A stretch of DNA of 64,000 nt from Streptosporangiales bacterium (GTDB taxonomy: Bacteria; Actinomycetota; Actinomycetes; Streptosporangiales; WHST01), in the NCBI GenBank assembly GCA_009379825.1, contig WHTA01000005.1:62001-126000 (forward strand), given 5' to 3'. The translations under genes were made by a program, and so were the position numbers. The notes below the pieces were generated by a model, which saw only the letters and a program-made list of their open reading frames with translations, had not been told where the DNA came from and searched no databases. Positions 8,710 through 17,495 of the stretch are shown in pieces (position 1 is the first letter of the stretch; the number at the start of each line of letters is the position of its first letter).

Positions 8710-10564
8710 ATGCTTGCTACTCGCCAACGCAGCCAGTTCCTCGCCGAGCTCGGCCAGCAGCTGCGGGTCGACGCGGTGCACTGCGCGGCGACGGCGGGGT
8801 CGGGGCATCCCACCTCGTCGATGTCGGCCGCCGACCTCGGCGCCGTGCTGCTCGCGCACCTGCGGTACGACGTCAGCGCGCCCGACGACCCACGCAACGA
8901 CGCGTTGCTCTTCTCCAAGGGGCATGCCTCGCCGTTGCTTTACGCCATGTATCGGGCGATGGGCGCGATCTCCGCCGACGAGCTCGGCAGCTACCGCCAG
9001 CTGGACAGCCGGCTGGAGGGACACCCGACGCCGCGGCTGCCGTTCGTACCGGCGGCGACCGGGTCGCTCGGCCAGGGGCTCCCGATCGGTGTCGGCATCG
9101 CGATCGCCGGCCGGCAGCTGAGCGACGACCCGTTCCGGGTCTGGGTGCTGTGCGGCGACAGCGAGCTCGCCGAAGGCTCCACCTGGGAGGCGGCCGAGCA
9201 CGCCGGGCACGCCGGCCTGGCCAACCTGGTCGCGATCGTGGACGTGAACAGGCTCGGCCAGCGCGGGCCTACCAGGCTCGGTTGGGACACCGCCGCGTAC
9301 GCCAGCCGGTTCGCCGCCTTCGGCTGGCACACGGTGGAGGTCGACGGGCACGACACCGCCGAGATCGACCGCGCGTACACGGATGCCGAGGACAGCAAAC
9401 GTCCGACGGCGATCCTCGCCCGAACCCTGAAGGGCAAGGGCGTGGCGGCTGTGGAAGACCACGAGGGCATGCACGGCAAGCCGCTGAACGACGCCGACGG
9501 CGCGATCGAGGAGCTCGGCGGCGTGCGGCACCTGGACCTTGCGGTCAGCCCGCCGGCAGGTTCCCGGCCAGGGCCGAACGGCACGCTCCCGGCCGGCGCC
9601 GACATCCAGGTGCCCCGGTACGACACCGGCAGTGCGACGGCCACCAGGACGGCGTTCGGCCACGCGCTGGCCGAGGTCGGCTCCGCACGACCGGACGTCG
9701 TCACGCTCGACGGCGAGGTGAGCGACTCGACCCGCACCAGCTTCTTCGCCGAGGCGTTCCCCGACCGGTTCATCGAGTGCTACATCGCCGAGCAGCAGCT
9801 GGTCGCGGCCGCCGTGGGAATGCAGACGCGCGGCTGGACACCGTACGTCGCCACGTTCGCCGCGTTCCTGACCCGCGCGTACGACTTCGTGCGGATGGCC
9901 GCGATCGGCTCGGCAGACATCCGGCTCGTCGGCTCGCACGCGGGCGTGGAGATACGGGCCGGACGGCCCGTCGCAGATGGGCCTGGAGGACCTCGCCTGC
10001 TTCCGTGCCGTGCACGGCAGCACCGTGCTGTACCCGTGCGACGCCAACCAGGCGGGCAAGCTGACCGCGGCGATGGCGGACGTGGCGGGCATCAGCTACC
10101 TCCGCACGACACGCGGCGACACTCCGGTCATCTACCACCCGGACGAGGACTTCCCCGTCGGCGGCAGCAAGGTGCTGCGGTCCTCCGCCGGCGACCGGGC
10201 CACCATCGTGGCCGCGGGTGTCACCGTGCACGAGGCCCTCGCCGCGGCAGAGGAGCTCCGTGCCGAGGGCACGGCCGTGCGCGTGGTCGACCTCTACTCG
10301 ATCAAGCCGGTGGACGTGCCGACCCTCCGCGAGGCGGCGGCGAGCACCGGCTGTCTGGTCACCGTGGAGGACCACTGGCCGGCCGGCGGGCTCGGCGGCG
10401 CCGTGCTCGACGCTCTCGCCGTCGCCGACGAGAGGCCGCGGGTGGTGAAGCTCGCGGTGCAGGGGATGCCGGGCTCGGCACGCCCGGCGGAACAGCTCAG
10501 CCGTGCGGGGATCGACGCGAAGGCGATCGCCGACGCGGTACGACGGGCCGCCGCACCAGCGTAG
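8710..10564 (+). CDS. tkt: Transketolase, interrupted by a one-base frameshift
   Basis: A single-chain transketolase of about 617 residues once one extra base near 9954 is removed. Thiamine-diphosphate motif GDSELAEGSTWEAA...NLVAIVDVN is present, as are the early GHPTSSMSAADLG and FSKGHASPLLYAMYRA. The frame reads to GSHAGVEI; removing one base restores GPDGPSQMGLEDLACFRAVHG, the conserved pyrimidine-domain sequence, and the C-terminal domain is then complete. A translated caller would give an N-terminal piece with a nonsense tail plus a C-terminal ORF starting at 9977. I prefer the ATG at 8710 (GGTAGG upstream) over GTG at 8701. The short form resembles mammalian or archaeal-type transketolases; it may be a catabolic paralogue. 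The frameshift may be a sequencing error. Confidence 0.85.
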
Positions 10565-10586
10565 CCTGGCAGGAGACCAGCAGACC

Positions 10587-11261
10587 ATGAGTTCCGGCGG
10601 GTCACCAATGTTCGTCGACGAGAACGTCCAGATCGACCTCGGCGCAGCCGTCCTCGAGGCCGATCTCGCCATCCCGTCCGAGGCCATCGGCGTCGTCGTC
10701 TTCGTGCATGGCAGCGGCAGCGACAGACAGAGCCCGCGCAACCGGCAGGTCGCGGAGACGCTGTTGCGCGACAGCCTCGGCACGGCCCTGGTGGACCTGC
10801 TCACCGCCGAGGAGGACGAGCTGGACCGGGTCACCAGACAGGTGCGGTTCGACATCCCGCTGCTCGCCGAACGCACCACGGCCATCGTGGACTGGTTGAC
10901 CGCGGAACCCCGCACCGCCGACGAACCCGTCGGGCTGTTCGGTGCGAGCACCGGCGCGGCGGCCGCGCTGATCGCGGCCGCCAACCGGCCCGACGCGGTG
11001 CGCGCCGTCGTCTCCCGCGGCGGCCGGGTGGACCTCGCGGAGGCCGCCCTGCCGCAGGTGGTGGCACCCACCCTGCTGGTCGTCGGCGAGCACGACGCAC
11101 CCGTCCTGGAGATCAACCAGCGGCTGCAACCGCAGATCGCGACCAGCAGGCTGGACGTGGTGCCGGGCGCGACCCACCTGTTCGAGGAGCCGGGTGCGCT
11201 CGACCAGGTGGCCGAAGCTGCCGGGGCGTGGTTCGCGCGCCACCTCCCCGGCCACCGATGA
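10587..11261 (+). CDS. Alpha/beta hydrolase, dienelactone hydrolase-like
   Basis: A 224-residue alpha/beta hydrolase. The oxyanion region VVFVHGSGSDRQSPRNRQVAE, nucleophile elbow GLFGASTGAAAAL (Ser), acid region VVGEHDAP and a final GATHLFEEPGAL (His) give a complete catalytic triad. Proteins like this are often annotated as dienelactone hydrolase family and are sometimes fused to phosphoribosyltransferases; a PRT gene lies 2 kb upstream. The ATG at 10587 has AGGAGA 10 bp upstream and lies 22 bp after the transketolase stop, so co-transcription is likely. The substrate is unknown. Confidence 0.82.
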   Translation: MSSGGSPMFVDENVQIDLGAAVLEADLAIPSEAIGVVVFVHGSGSDRQSPRNRQVAETLLRDSLGTALVDLLTAEEDELDRVTRQVRFDIPLLAERTTAIVDWLTAEPRTADEPVGLFGASTGAAAALIAAANRPDAVRAVVSRGGRVDLAEAALPQVVAPTLLVVGEHDAPVLEINQRLQPQIATSRLDVVPGATHLFEEPGALDQVAEAAGAWFARHLPGHR

Positions 11262-11299
11262 GCGATCTATGCTGGTAGGAGACGCTGCGGAGGTCGGTC

Positions 11300-11830
11300 G
11301 TGAGCTATCCGACGCGTCGGCCACAGGCCACGCGCGAGCAGGCACAGGAGCTGGAGTGGTTCCGGTGGCTGGCGGACGCGGTGGCCGTGCTGCACTTCAG
11401 CTACCTGGGCTACGTGGTCGTCGGCGGCTACCTAGCGTGCTGGCTGCGGAAGACGTTCCCGCTGCACGCGCTTGCGGTGGCCTGGGCGCTGGCGGTGGTC
11501 GGCACGCCGTTGAACTGTCCGCTCACCTCGCTGCAGAACGCACTGCTCGTCAGGGGTGGCGAGCCGTCCCTGCCCGGGACCTTCCAGCAGACCTACCTGC
11601 ACGAGTTCTATCCCGCACGGTTCCAGTCCGCCGTGTACGTCATGGCGGCGCTCCTGGTGGCAGCATCGTGGGCGATCCTCGCCAGGACCGCCGCCAGCCG
11701 GTCGCCGCGCAGGTTGGCCGCGGTCGCACGGCTGCTGTGCGATCGCGCCCATACCCAGGCGGCGCTCCCGCCCGGCCGGGAGCGGGCCGCCGCCGGTCGG
11801 CATCGGCCGCACGGTGTGGCCAGACCGTGA
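11300..11830 (+). CDS. DUF2784 membrane protein
   Basis: A 176-residue membrane protein with three to four hydrophobic segments. The sequence AVLHFSYLGYVVVGGYLACWL followed by H..VAWA..VVGTPLNCPLTSLQNALL and TYLHEFYP matches the DUF2784 family (LHF, CPLT and YP motifs). The C-terminal 40 residues are basic and low in complexity. The GTG start at 11300 has GGAGG upstream. Its function is unknown; the family is small and integral to the membrane. It converges on the LacI gene. Confidence 0.8.
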   Translation: MSYPTRRPQATREQAQELEWFRWLADAVAVLHFSYLGYVVVGGYLACWLRKTFPLHALAVAWALAVVGTPLNCPLTSLQNALLVRGGEPSLPGTFQQTYLHEFYPARFQSAVYVMAALLVAASWAILARTAASRSPRRLAAVARLLCDRAHTQAALPPGRERAAAGRHRPHGVARP

Positions 11831-11842
11831 GCCGGCGTGCCG

Positions 11843-12886
11843 TCACCTGGTGGTGGAGGCGCGGACCTTCAGGGTGGGCGTGAAGACCCGCGGCGGTGGC
11901 TGGTCGTGGCCGTCGAGGCGGTCCACGAGGAGCGCGACGGCGGCGCGGGCGATCCGCTCCGGGTGCAGCTCGAGCGCGGTGATCTGCGGGTCGTGGCCGC
12001 GCGCGACCTCGCTGTCGGAGAGCGCCACCAGCATGACGTCGCCCGGCGTCGCCAGGCCGTGCCTGCGGGCGGCCGCCGCAGCGCCGGCGGCGAACCGGCC
12101 GGACGAACCGATGATCGCGTCCGGACGCTGACCCGCGCGCAGCAGCTCGTCGACCGCCTCGTCGGCGCCAGGTGCCCCGGTGCCCTCGAACAACGGCACG
12201 ACGGTGCCGACGTGCGGACGGTCGCGCAGCCACGCCTCGAAGCCGAGCCTGCTGCCCCTGTTCCAGGCGTTGTCGTCGGTGCCGACGAGCAGCACGACGT
12301 CCCGCGCGCCCGCGGCGTCCAGGTGGTCGAGCACCTCGGCGATCGCGCCGGTGTCGTCCCTGCCCACCCACCAGCCCAGCTCCGGGTGGTCGGGGTCGGG
12401 ATCGGCGCTGACCAGCGGCAGGCCGCGGCCGATCAGCTCGCCGAGCAGCCGGTCGGAGCCGCTCGGCGACACCAGAATGCAGCCGTCCATCGGCAGCCGC
12501 CTGGCCTCCGGGCCGAGCGGGTCGGGGATGTGCAGCAGGCCGAGTCCGCGGTCCAGGGCGGCGGTCGCGGCGGCACCGGCGAGCCGCTGGTGGTACTCGG
12601 TGCCCATCAGCGAGCCGTGTACCGCGTCGCGCGGCCGGAACACCAGGCCGAGGATGCCGAGCCGGCCGGTGCGCAGCGACCTGGCGGCCTCGTTCGCACG
12701 GTAACCGAGCCGGTCCACCGCCGCGGCCACCTTGGCGCGGGTGGCAGGTGCGACGACGCGGCGGCCGGACAGCGCGTGCGACACCGTGGTGGCCGAGACG
12801 CCGGCCGCCTCCGCGACGTCGCGGATCGTCACTGTGCGGTTGCTCGCAGTCCCGGTCTCCTCGGCCACGGGACGAGTATCGCGCAC
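11843..12886 (-). CDS. LacI-family transcriptional regulator
   Basis: A 347-residue LacI regulator. The DNA-binding helix is TIRDVAEAAGVSATTVSHALSGRRVV with hinge YRANEAARSLRTGR; the rest is a periplasmic-binding-like sensor domain (ILGLVF...DGCILV...LPLVSADPDP). GTG at 12886 or 12868 could both serve as start. It diverges from the MHS symporter/gamma-glutamyltransferase operon, and a near-perfect 16-bp palindrome with a central CG, the LacI hallmark, lies between them at 12923-12938. It is therefore the likely repressor of that operon. The effector may be a sugar or an amino-acid derivative taken up by the symporter. Confidence 0.92.
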   Translation of the reverse strand: MRDTRPVAEETGTASNRTVTIRDVAEAAGVSATTVSHALSGRRVVAPATRAKVAAAVDRLGYRANEAARSLRTGRLGILGLVFRPRDAVHGSLMGTEYHQRLAGAAATAALDRGLGLLHIPDPLGPEARRLPMDGCILVSPSGSDRLLGELIGRGLPLVSADPDPDHPELGWWVGRDDTGAIAEVLDHLDAAGARDVVLLVGTDDNAWNRGSRLGFEAWLRDRPHVGTVVPLFEGTGAPGADEAVDELLRAGQRPDAIIGSSGRFAAGAAAAARRHGLATPGDVMLVALSDSEVARGHDPQITALELHPERIARAAVALLVDRLDGHDQPPPRVFTPTLKVRASTTR

Positions 12887-12892
12887 CGGGGT

Positions 12893-12938
12893 TTGCCGCG
12901 GGGTCAGCCTGTTCTATGGTGATGCAAATCGATTTGTA
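12893..12938 (+). promoter_or_regulatory. Promoter and LacI-type operator of the MHS/ggt operon
   Basis: A candidate -35 TTTGCC (12893-12898), a 16-bp spacer and -10 TATGGT (12915-12920) are followed directly by TGCAAATCGATTTGTA (12923-12938). This is a 16-bp palindrome with one mismatched pair and a central CG. The operator would cover the transcription start, a simple repression geometry. The LacI gene lies immediately to the left. Confidence 0.65.
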
Positions 12939-12960
12939 AGCCAGGGCAGAAAGGCTGTCG

Positions 12961-14298
12961 ATGACCACCGGACGCCACCGCCAGCTGCGGCGCGTCGCCG
13001 CGTCGAGCATGGTCGGCACCACCATCGAGTGGTATGACTTCTTCCTCTTCGGCCTGTGCGCCGCGCTCGTCTTCCCCGGCGTGTTCTTCCCCGCCGGCAA
13101 CGAGCAGGCGGCCACGCTCGGTTCGTTCGCCACGTTCGGCGTAGCGTTCCTCGCCCGCCCGCTCGGCGCCGCGGTGTTCGGGCACTTCGGCGACCGGCTG
13201 GGCCGCAAGACCTCGCTGATCGCGACGCTGCTGCTGATGGGCATCGCCACGTTCTGCATCGGCCTTGTGCCCAGCTACGACACCATCGGCATCGCCGCCC
13301 CGTTCCTGCTCGCCGTGCTGCGCATCTGCCAGGGCTTCGCGCTCGGCGGGGAGTGGGGCGGCGCGGCCCTGCTCGCCGTCGAGCACGCACCGAAGGGCCG
13401 GCGCGGCTTCTACGGCGTGTTCAGCCAGCTCGGCAACCCGCTCGGCTACTTCGCCGCCAACGGGGTGCTGCAGGTCATCGTGTTCGCGGTGTCCGAGGAG
13501 GCGTTCCTCGCCTGGGGCTGGCGGATCGGCTTCCTGTTCAGCGGCGTGCTCGTGCTCGTCGGCCTCTACATGCGGCTGAACGTCACCGACGCCGCGGTCT
13601 TCAAGCAGGCCAAGGAGTCCGACGACACCGCCAAGCCACGCGTCCCGCTCGTCGCGCTGGTGCGCGACCACTGGCGGGTGCTAGCCGCCAGCGTGCTGCT
13701 GCAGGCGTCGTTCTCGCTCGGCGCGTACGGCCTGATCACCTACTTCGGCAGCTACGCGCAGACCGAACTCAAGGTGCCGAGCAGCTGGGTGCTCATCGCC
13801 GGCATGGTCGGCGCCCTCGCGTCGATGCCGGCGTACGTGGTGTTCTCCCGGCTGTCCGACCGCATCGGCCGACGACCAGTGTACGCGATCGGCATCTGCT
13901 CCTGGCTGGTGATGGCGTACCCGTTCTACGCGCTCGTCCGTACCGGCACGCTGTGGGGCCTCGTGCTGGCCAGCGTGATCGCCTGGACCCTCGGCCACGC
14001 CGGCACGTACGCGGTGCAGTCGAGCTTCCTCGCCGAGCTCTTCCCCACCAGGATCAGGTACACCGGTGTGGCGATGAGCTACCAGCTGTCGTCGGTCCTG
14101 TGGAGCGCGCCGACGGGGTTCGTGGCCGCCTGGCTGTTCGCCACGACCGGCACGGTGTACTCGGTCTCGACGCTCGTCGCGGCGAGTGCGGTGCTCTCGC
14201 TGCTCGCGCTCCCGATGCTCAAGGAAACCAAGGAGCGCGGCCTCGGCGACGAGGGCGAAGAAGTCACGGACACCGAGACCGCGGAGGCCACCCGATGA
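12961..14298 (+). CDS. MHS-family MFS metabolite:H+ symporter
   Basis: A 445-residue, twelve-helix major facilitator of the metabolite:H+ symporter family (citrate, shikimate, proline/betaine type). It begins with the usual ASSMVGTTIEWYDFFLFG and has the loop 2-3 motif GHFGDRLGRKTSL and RICQGFALGGEWGGAALL. It should import a carboxylate or zwitterion across the inner membrane. Its stop overlaps the start of the gamma-glutamyltransferase gene (ATGA), so the two products are probably made together and the symporter may import either substrate or product of that enzyme. Transcription is expected to be controlled by the LacI protein through the upstream operator. Confidence 0.9.
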   Translation: MTTGRHRQLRRVAASSMVGTTIEWYDFFLFGLCAALVFPGVFFPAGNEQAATLGSFATFGVAFLARPLGAAVFGHFGDRLGRKTSLIATLLLMGIATFCIGLVPSYDTIGIAAPFLLAVLRICQGFALGGEWGGAALLAVEHAPKGRRGFYGVFSQLGNPLGYFAANGVLQVIVFAVSEEAFLAWGWRIGFLFSGVLVLVGLYMRLNVTDAAVFKQAKESDDTAKPRVPLVALVRDHWRVLAASVLLQASFSLGAYGLITYFGSYAQTELKVPSSWVLIAGMVGALASMPAYVVFSRLSDRIGRRPVYAIGICSWLVMAYPFYALVRTGTLWGLVLASVIAWTLGHAGTYAVQSSFLAELFPTRIRYTGVAMSYQLSSVLWSAPTGFVAAWLFATTGTVYSVSTLVAASAVLSLLALPMLKETKERGLGDEGEEVTDTETAEATR

Positions 14299-16070
14299 CC
14301 AGCTCGTCCACGCAGCACATCACCCGCACGCCCGCGCGCGGTCACCGCGGCGCCGTCGCCGCCGCACGCCAGGTCAGCGTGGACGCCGGGCTGGCCATGC
14401 TGGAAGCGGGCGGCACGGCGGTCGACGCCGCCGTCGCGGCCGGGCTGGTCGCCGGCGTGGTCGAACCGATGGAGACCACGCTCGCCGGCTCCGGCTTCCT
14501 CGTCGTCGCCGAAGGCGACGGCACGGCGCACAGCGTGGAGTTCGGCCCGCGCGCGCCGGCCGCCGCCCGACCGGACATGTACGAGGTCGACGAGGGCGCC
14601 GCGGCCGACCGCGGCCTCGGGGTGTCCACGGTCGTCGGCGACGCGAACGTCACGGGCGCGCTGGCCGCCGGCATCCCAGGCACCATCGCAGGTCTGCTCG
14701 CCGCACACGATCGGTTCGGCCGGCTGGACCGGCAGACGGTGCTGGCACCCGCCGTCCGGGCCGCGTACGACGGTTTCCCCGCCGACGAGTACTACCTGGT
14801 CGACGCGGTCGACAACCTCGCCGCGCTACGCCGTGACCCTGGCGCACGCGAGGTGTTCCTCGCCGGCGGCGACCCGTTCCCCGTGCCGCACCTGGGCACC
14901 GCGACGCTCGGCACCACCCGGCTTGTGCGCCAACCGGCGCTCGGCCGCATCCTGGAGATCGTCGCCGACCGCGGCCATGACGGCTTCTACGCGGGCGAAG
15001 TGGCGGCCGACCTGGTGTCGACGGTCCGCGAGCTGGGCGGCCGGTGGACCGAGGCGGACCTGGCCGGCCGACAGGTGAGCATCGGCACCCCGCTGCGACT
15101 CACCTTCCGCGACGTCGACGTGTGGGCGCCGGTCGCACCGTCGGGTGGGCTCACCGAGCTGCAGCTGCTGAACGTCTGGCAGGCGTTGCTGCCGGAACGC
15201 GACGGCCGGTCGGTCGACGACCCGCAGCGGCTGCGGCAGCTCGCGGAGGCCAGCTGGCACTGCTTCGCCGACAGGTACCACTGGCTCGGCGACCCCAACT
15301 TCGTGCCGGTTCCGTCCACCGAGCTGCTCGGCGACCCGTACGCCGCGGAGCTCGCCGAGCTGGTGCGTACCGGCGCCGCGCCGCCGGTCTCGACACCGGC
15401 GGAGGGCTTCCCTTGGCAGGTGTTCGCGCGCCGTGCCGTGCACGACCCGTGGCGGCACGGCGGACGCGAGGGGCCGACCTGGCAACCGGGCGGCGCGACC
15501 ACGCCGACGGCCGGCACGACGCACGTCTCCGCGATCGACGGCGACGGCATGACCGTGTCGCTCACCCACACGGCCGCGAACCACTTCGGCGCCAAGGTGG
15601 TGTGCCAACGTACGGGCCTGCTGCTCGACGCCGCCATGGGATGGTTCAACGCGTACCCGGACGCCGCGAACAGCATCGCCGGCGGCGCGCGGCCGCTGGC
15701 GAACATGGGCCCGGTCGTCCTCACCAGGAACGGCCGACCGACCGCGGCGGTCGGCGCGCCCGGCGGCCGTCGCATCGTGGACGCCGTCGTGCAGCTGGTA
15801 CAGGGCATCGTCGACCGGTCGCTGTCGGCGGGCGACGTCGTGCTCGAACCCCGCATCGACGCGAGCGGCAGCGCGGCGCTCGTCTCGGAACGCCTCGGCG
15901 CCGCCGCGGAGGCGATGGCCGCGGCCGGCCTGCCGGTCAAGGTGGTGCAGGAACAGCACAGCCCGTACGGCTACGAGCTCGGCCGGCCGGTCGTGGTGAC
16001 CCGCGACGCGGACGCCGGCCTGACCGCAAGCACCGACCCGATCGCGAGGGGTGCCGCGGGCGCGCTCTGA
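14295..16070 (+). CDS. ggt: Gamma-glutamyltransferase family protein
   Basis: A 591-residue Ntn-hydrolase of the gamma-glutamyltranspeptidase family. These proenzymes cleave themselves before a Thr that becomes the nucleophile; here the site is GTTHVSAIDGDGMTVSLT (about residue 411 onward). The N-terminal half has VDAAVAAGLVAGVVEPMETTLAGSGFLVV and the C-terminal half GGARPLANMGPVVL and AVGAPGGRRIVDAVVQ, all family hallmarks. No signal peptide is seen, so it may act in the cytoplasm, unlike secreted GGTs. Cephalosporin-acylase-like and oxamate-amidohydrolase-like members share this fold, so the substrate is open. The ATG overlaps the symporter stop. Confidence 0.88.
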   Translation: MTSSSTQHITRTPARGHRGAVAAARQVSVDAGLAMLEAGGTAVDAAVAAGLVAGVVEPMETTLAGSGFLVVAEGDGTAHSVEFGPRAPAAARPDMYEVDEGAAADRGLGVSTVVGDANVTGALAAGIPGTIAGLLAAHDRFGRLDRQTVLAPAVRAAYDGFPADEYYLVDAVDNLAALRRDPGAREVFLAGGDPFPVPHLGTATLGTTRLVRQPALGRILEIVADRGHDGFYAGEVAADLVSTVRELGGRWTEADLAGRQVSIGTPLRLTFRDVDVWAPVAPSGGLTELQLLNVWQALLPERDGRSVDDPQRLRQLAEASWHCFADRYHWLGDPNFVPVPSTELLGDPYAAELAELVRTGAAPPVSTPAEGFPWQVFARRAVHDPWRHGGREGPTWQPGGATTPTAGTTHVSAIDGDGMTVSLTHTAANHFGAKVVCQRTGLLLDAAMGWFNAYPDAANSIAGGARPLANMGPVVLTRNGRPTAAVGAPGGRRIVDAVVQLVQGIVDRSLSAGDVVLEPRIDASGSAALVSERLGAAAEAMAAAGLPVKVVQEQHSPYGYELGRPVVVTRDADAGLTASTDPIARGAAGAL

Positions 16071-16126
16071 CGGCTACGGCATGACGGTCTGACTGATAGC
16101 CTGCCGGGGTTCGGAAGGTGGGCGGC

Positions 16127-16768
16127 ATGAGCGTGACGTTGCAGACCACGAGCACGCGGGACGCGCTCGTCGCCGAGATCCGCAAGCACATCCTTGGCGG
16201 CACCTTCGCACCCGGGCAGCCGTTGGTGGAGATCTCGCTGGCCACCATGTTCGGCGTGGCACGCCCTACGGTGCGGTCCGCGCTGCAGGTGTTGGTGAGC
16301 CGCCACCTCGCGCAACCGTCGCAGGGCCGTTCGCTCGTCGTACCGGTGCTGACCGAGGACGACGTGCGCGACCTGTTCCTCGTCCGCAAGCCACTCGAGC
16401 TGGCGGCCGTGCAGCGCATCGTCGACGAGCGGTTGGACCTCGACGCCGCCGAGCGGCAGCTGGTCGCGTTCGAGTCGCTCGCCGCGGACGCGAGCTGGGC
16501 CGAGCGGGTGGAGGCACACACGGCGTTCCACAACGCGCTCGTCGGGTGCGCGCGCAGCCCCCGGCTGGACCGCGTCTACCCGCCGCTGCAGGAGGAGATG
16601 CAGCTGTGCCTCGCCCAGCTGCAGTCCGACTACCCGGGCGCGCAGGACCTGGCCGCCGAGCACCGCACGTTGTTCCGGCGGATCGCGTCGCGCGACCTCG
16701 GCCGCGCACAGCGCGCGATGCAGGCGCACCTCGACCGTGCCGTAAGGAACTTCGCCGCCAAGAAGTAG
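16127..16768 (+). CDS. GntR-family regulator, FCD subfamily
   Basis: A 213-residue regulator with an N-terminal winged helix (ALVAEIRKHILGGTFAPGQPLVEISLATMFGVARPTVRSAL...) and a C-terminal all-helical FCD ligand domain (about residues 75-205, RKPLELAAVQRI...VEAHTAFHNALV). I chose the ATG at 16127, with GGAAGG 8 bp upstream, over the GTG at 16118. It is convergent with the haloacid dehalogenase gene, and its likely targets are the neighbouring dehalogenase/aminotransferase genes or the ggt operon. The effector is probably a small organic acid. Confidence 0.9.
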   Translation: MSVTLQTTSTRDALVAEIRKHILGGTFAPGQPLVEISLATMFGVARPTVRSALQVLVSRHLAQPSQGRSLVVPVLTEDDVRDLFLVRKPLELAAVQRIVDERLDLDAAERQLVAFESLAADASWAERVEAHTAFHNALVGCARSPRLDRVYPPLQEEMQLCLAQLQSDYPGAQDLAAEHRTLFRRIASRDLGRAQRAMQAHLDRAVRNFAAKK

Positions 16769-16780
16769 CGGCGGCTGGCA

Positions 16781-17482
16781 TCAGCTGTGCAGCGCGGCTT
16801 CGGCGAAGGCGGCCATCGACGGGTACTCCCAGTCCGGGGTGACCGATGCGCGCGGGTCGGGGGTCGCGCCCCAGCCAGGCCGGTCGTGCCTGCGGTTGAT
16901 CCACACGCCGGGCAGGCCCGCGGCCCTGCCGGGCACGTGGTCGTGGAAGAGGCTCTGCGCCACGTGCAACAGCCGCAGCCGGCTGTCGTCCGCGTACTGC
17001 TTCAGTACGTCGAAGTTCCGCTGTGCCGGCTTGTAGCTGCCCACGTCCTGGGCGGTGATCACGTGGTCGAACTCGACGTCGAGCCGCTTCCTGCTTCCCT
17101 CGAAGCTCTGCCGGTCGACGTTCGACAGGATGATCAGCTTGAACCGCTCGCCCAACGCCGCCAACGCATCGTGCGAGTCGTCGAACGCGGGCCAGTCGGG
17201 CACCGAGGCGCCCAGCCGCTCGGCGTCCTCGTCGGACACCGGGTAGCCGAGCTTCTCGCCGGTGGCGCGGAACGCGCCGGCCAGCACGACCGGGTAGAGC
17301 GTCGCCGGCCGCTCCCTGGCGACGCGCGCCTCCTCCTCCGCGTACGCGACGAGCGCCTGTTCGTCGGTGATCCCCGAATCGAACTGCCGCGCCCACGGCC
17401 CGACCACCGCGGCGATACCCGTCTCCCAGTCGATCAGCGTGCCGTAGCAGTCGAAGCTGAGCGCGTCGTACTCGTCGAACAT
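16781..17482 (-). CDS. HAD hydrolase, 2-haloacid dehalogenase-like (type II)
   Basis: A 233-residue haloacid dehalogenase superfamily enzyme. It begins MFDEYDALSFDCYGTLIDWE, which places the nucleophile Asp in the type II haloacid dehalogenase DCYGTL motif. It continues with ILSNVDRQSF (motif II, Ser/Asn) and ITAQDVGSYKPAQRNF (motif III Lys). Members of this branch include true L-2-haloacid dehalogenases and phosphatases; no residue seen here decides between them. The ATG at 17482 is 13 bp after the stop of the aminotransferase gene, so the two form one minus-strand unit. Confidence 0.88.
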   Translation of the reverse strand: MFDEYDALSFDCYGTLIDWETGIAAVVGPWARQFDSGITDEQALVAYAEEEARVARERPATLYPVVLAGAFRATGEKLGYPVSDEDAERLGASVPDWPAFDDSHDALAALGERFKLIILSNVDRQSFEGSRKRLDVEFDHVITAQDVGSYKPAQRNFDVLKQYADDSRLRLLHVAQSLFHDHVPGRAAGLPGVWINRRHDRPGWGATPDPRASVTPDWEYPSMAAFAEAALHS

Positions 17483-17495
17483 AACGGTTATACTG

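Noticed and set aside
9954-9980. Programmed ribosomal frameshift in transketolase
   Set aside because: There is no slippery heptamer, stop codon or obvious stimulatory hairpin at the shift, and no transketolase is known to need one.
17483-17495. Separate promoter and operator before the HAD gene (TAACGGTTA dyad)
   Set aside because: The gap to the aminotransferase stop is 13 bp, so read-through from the upstream gene is simpler.
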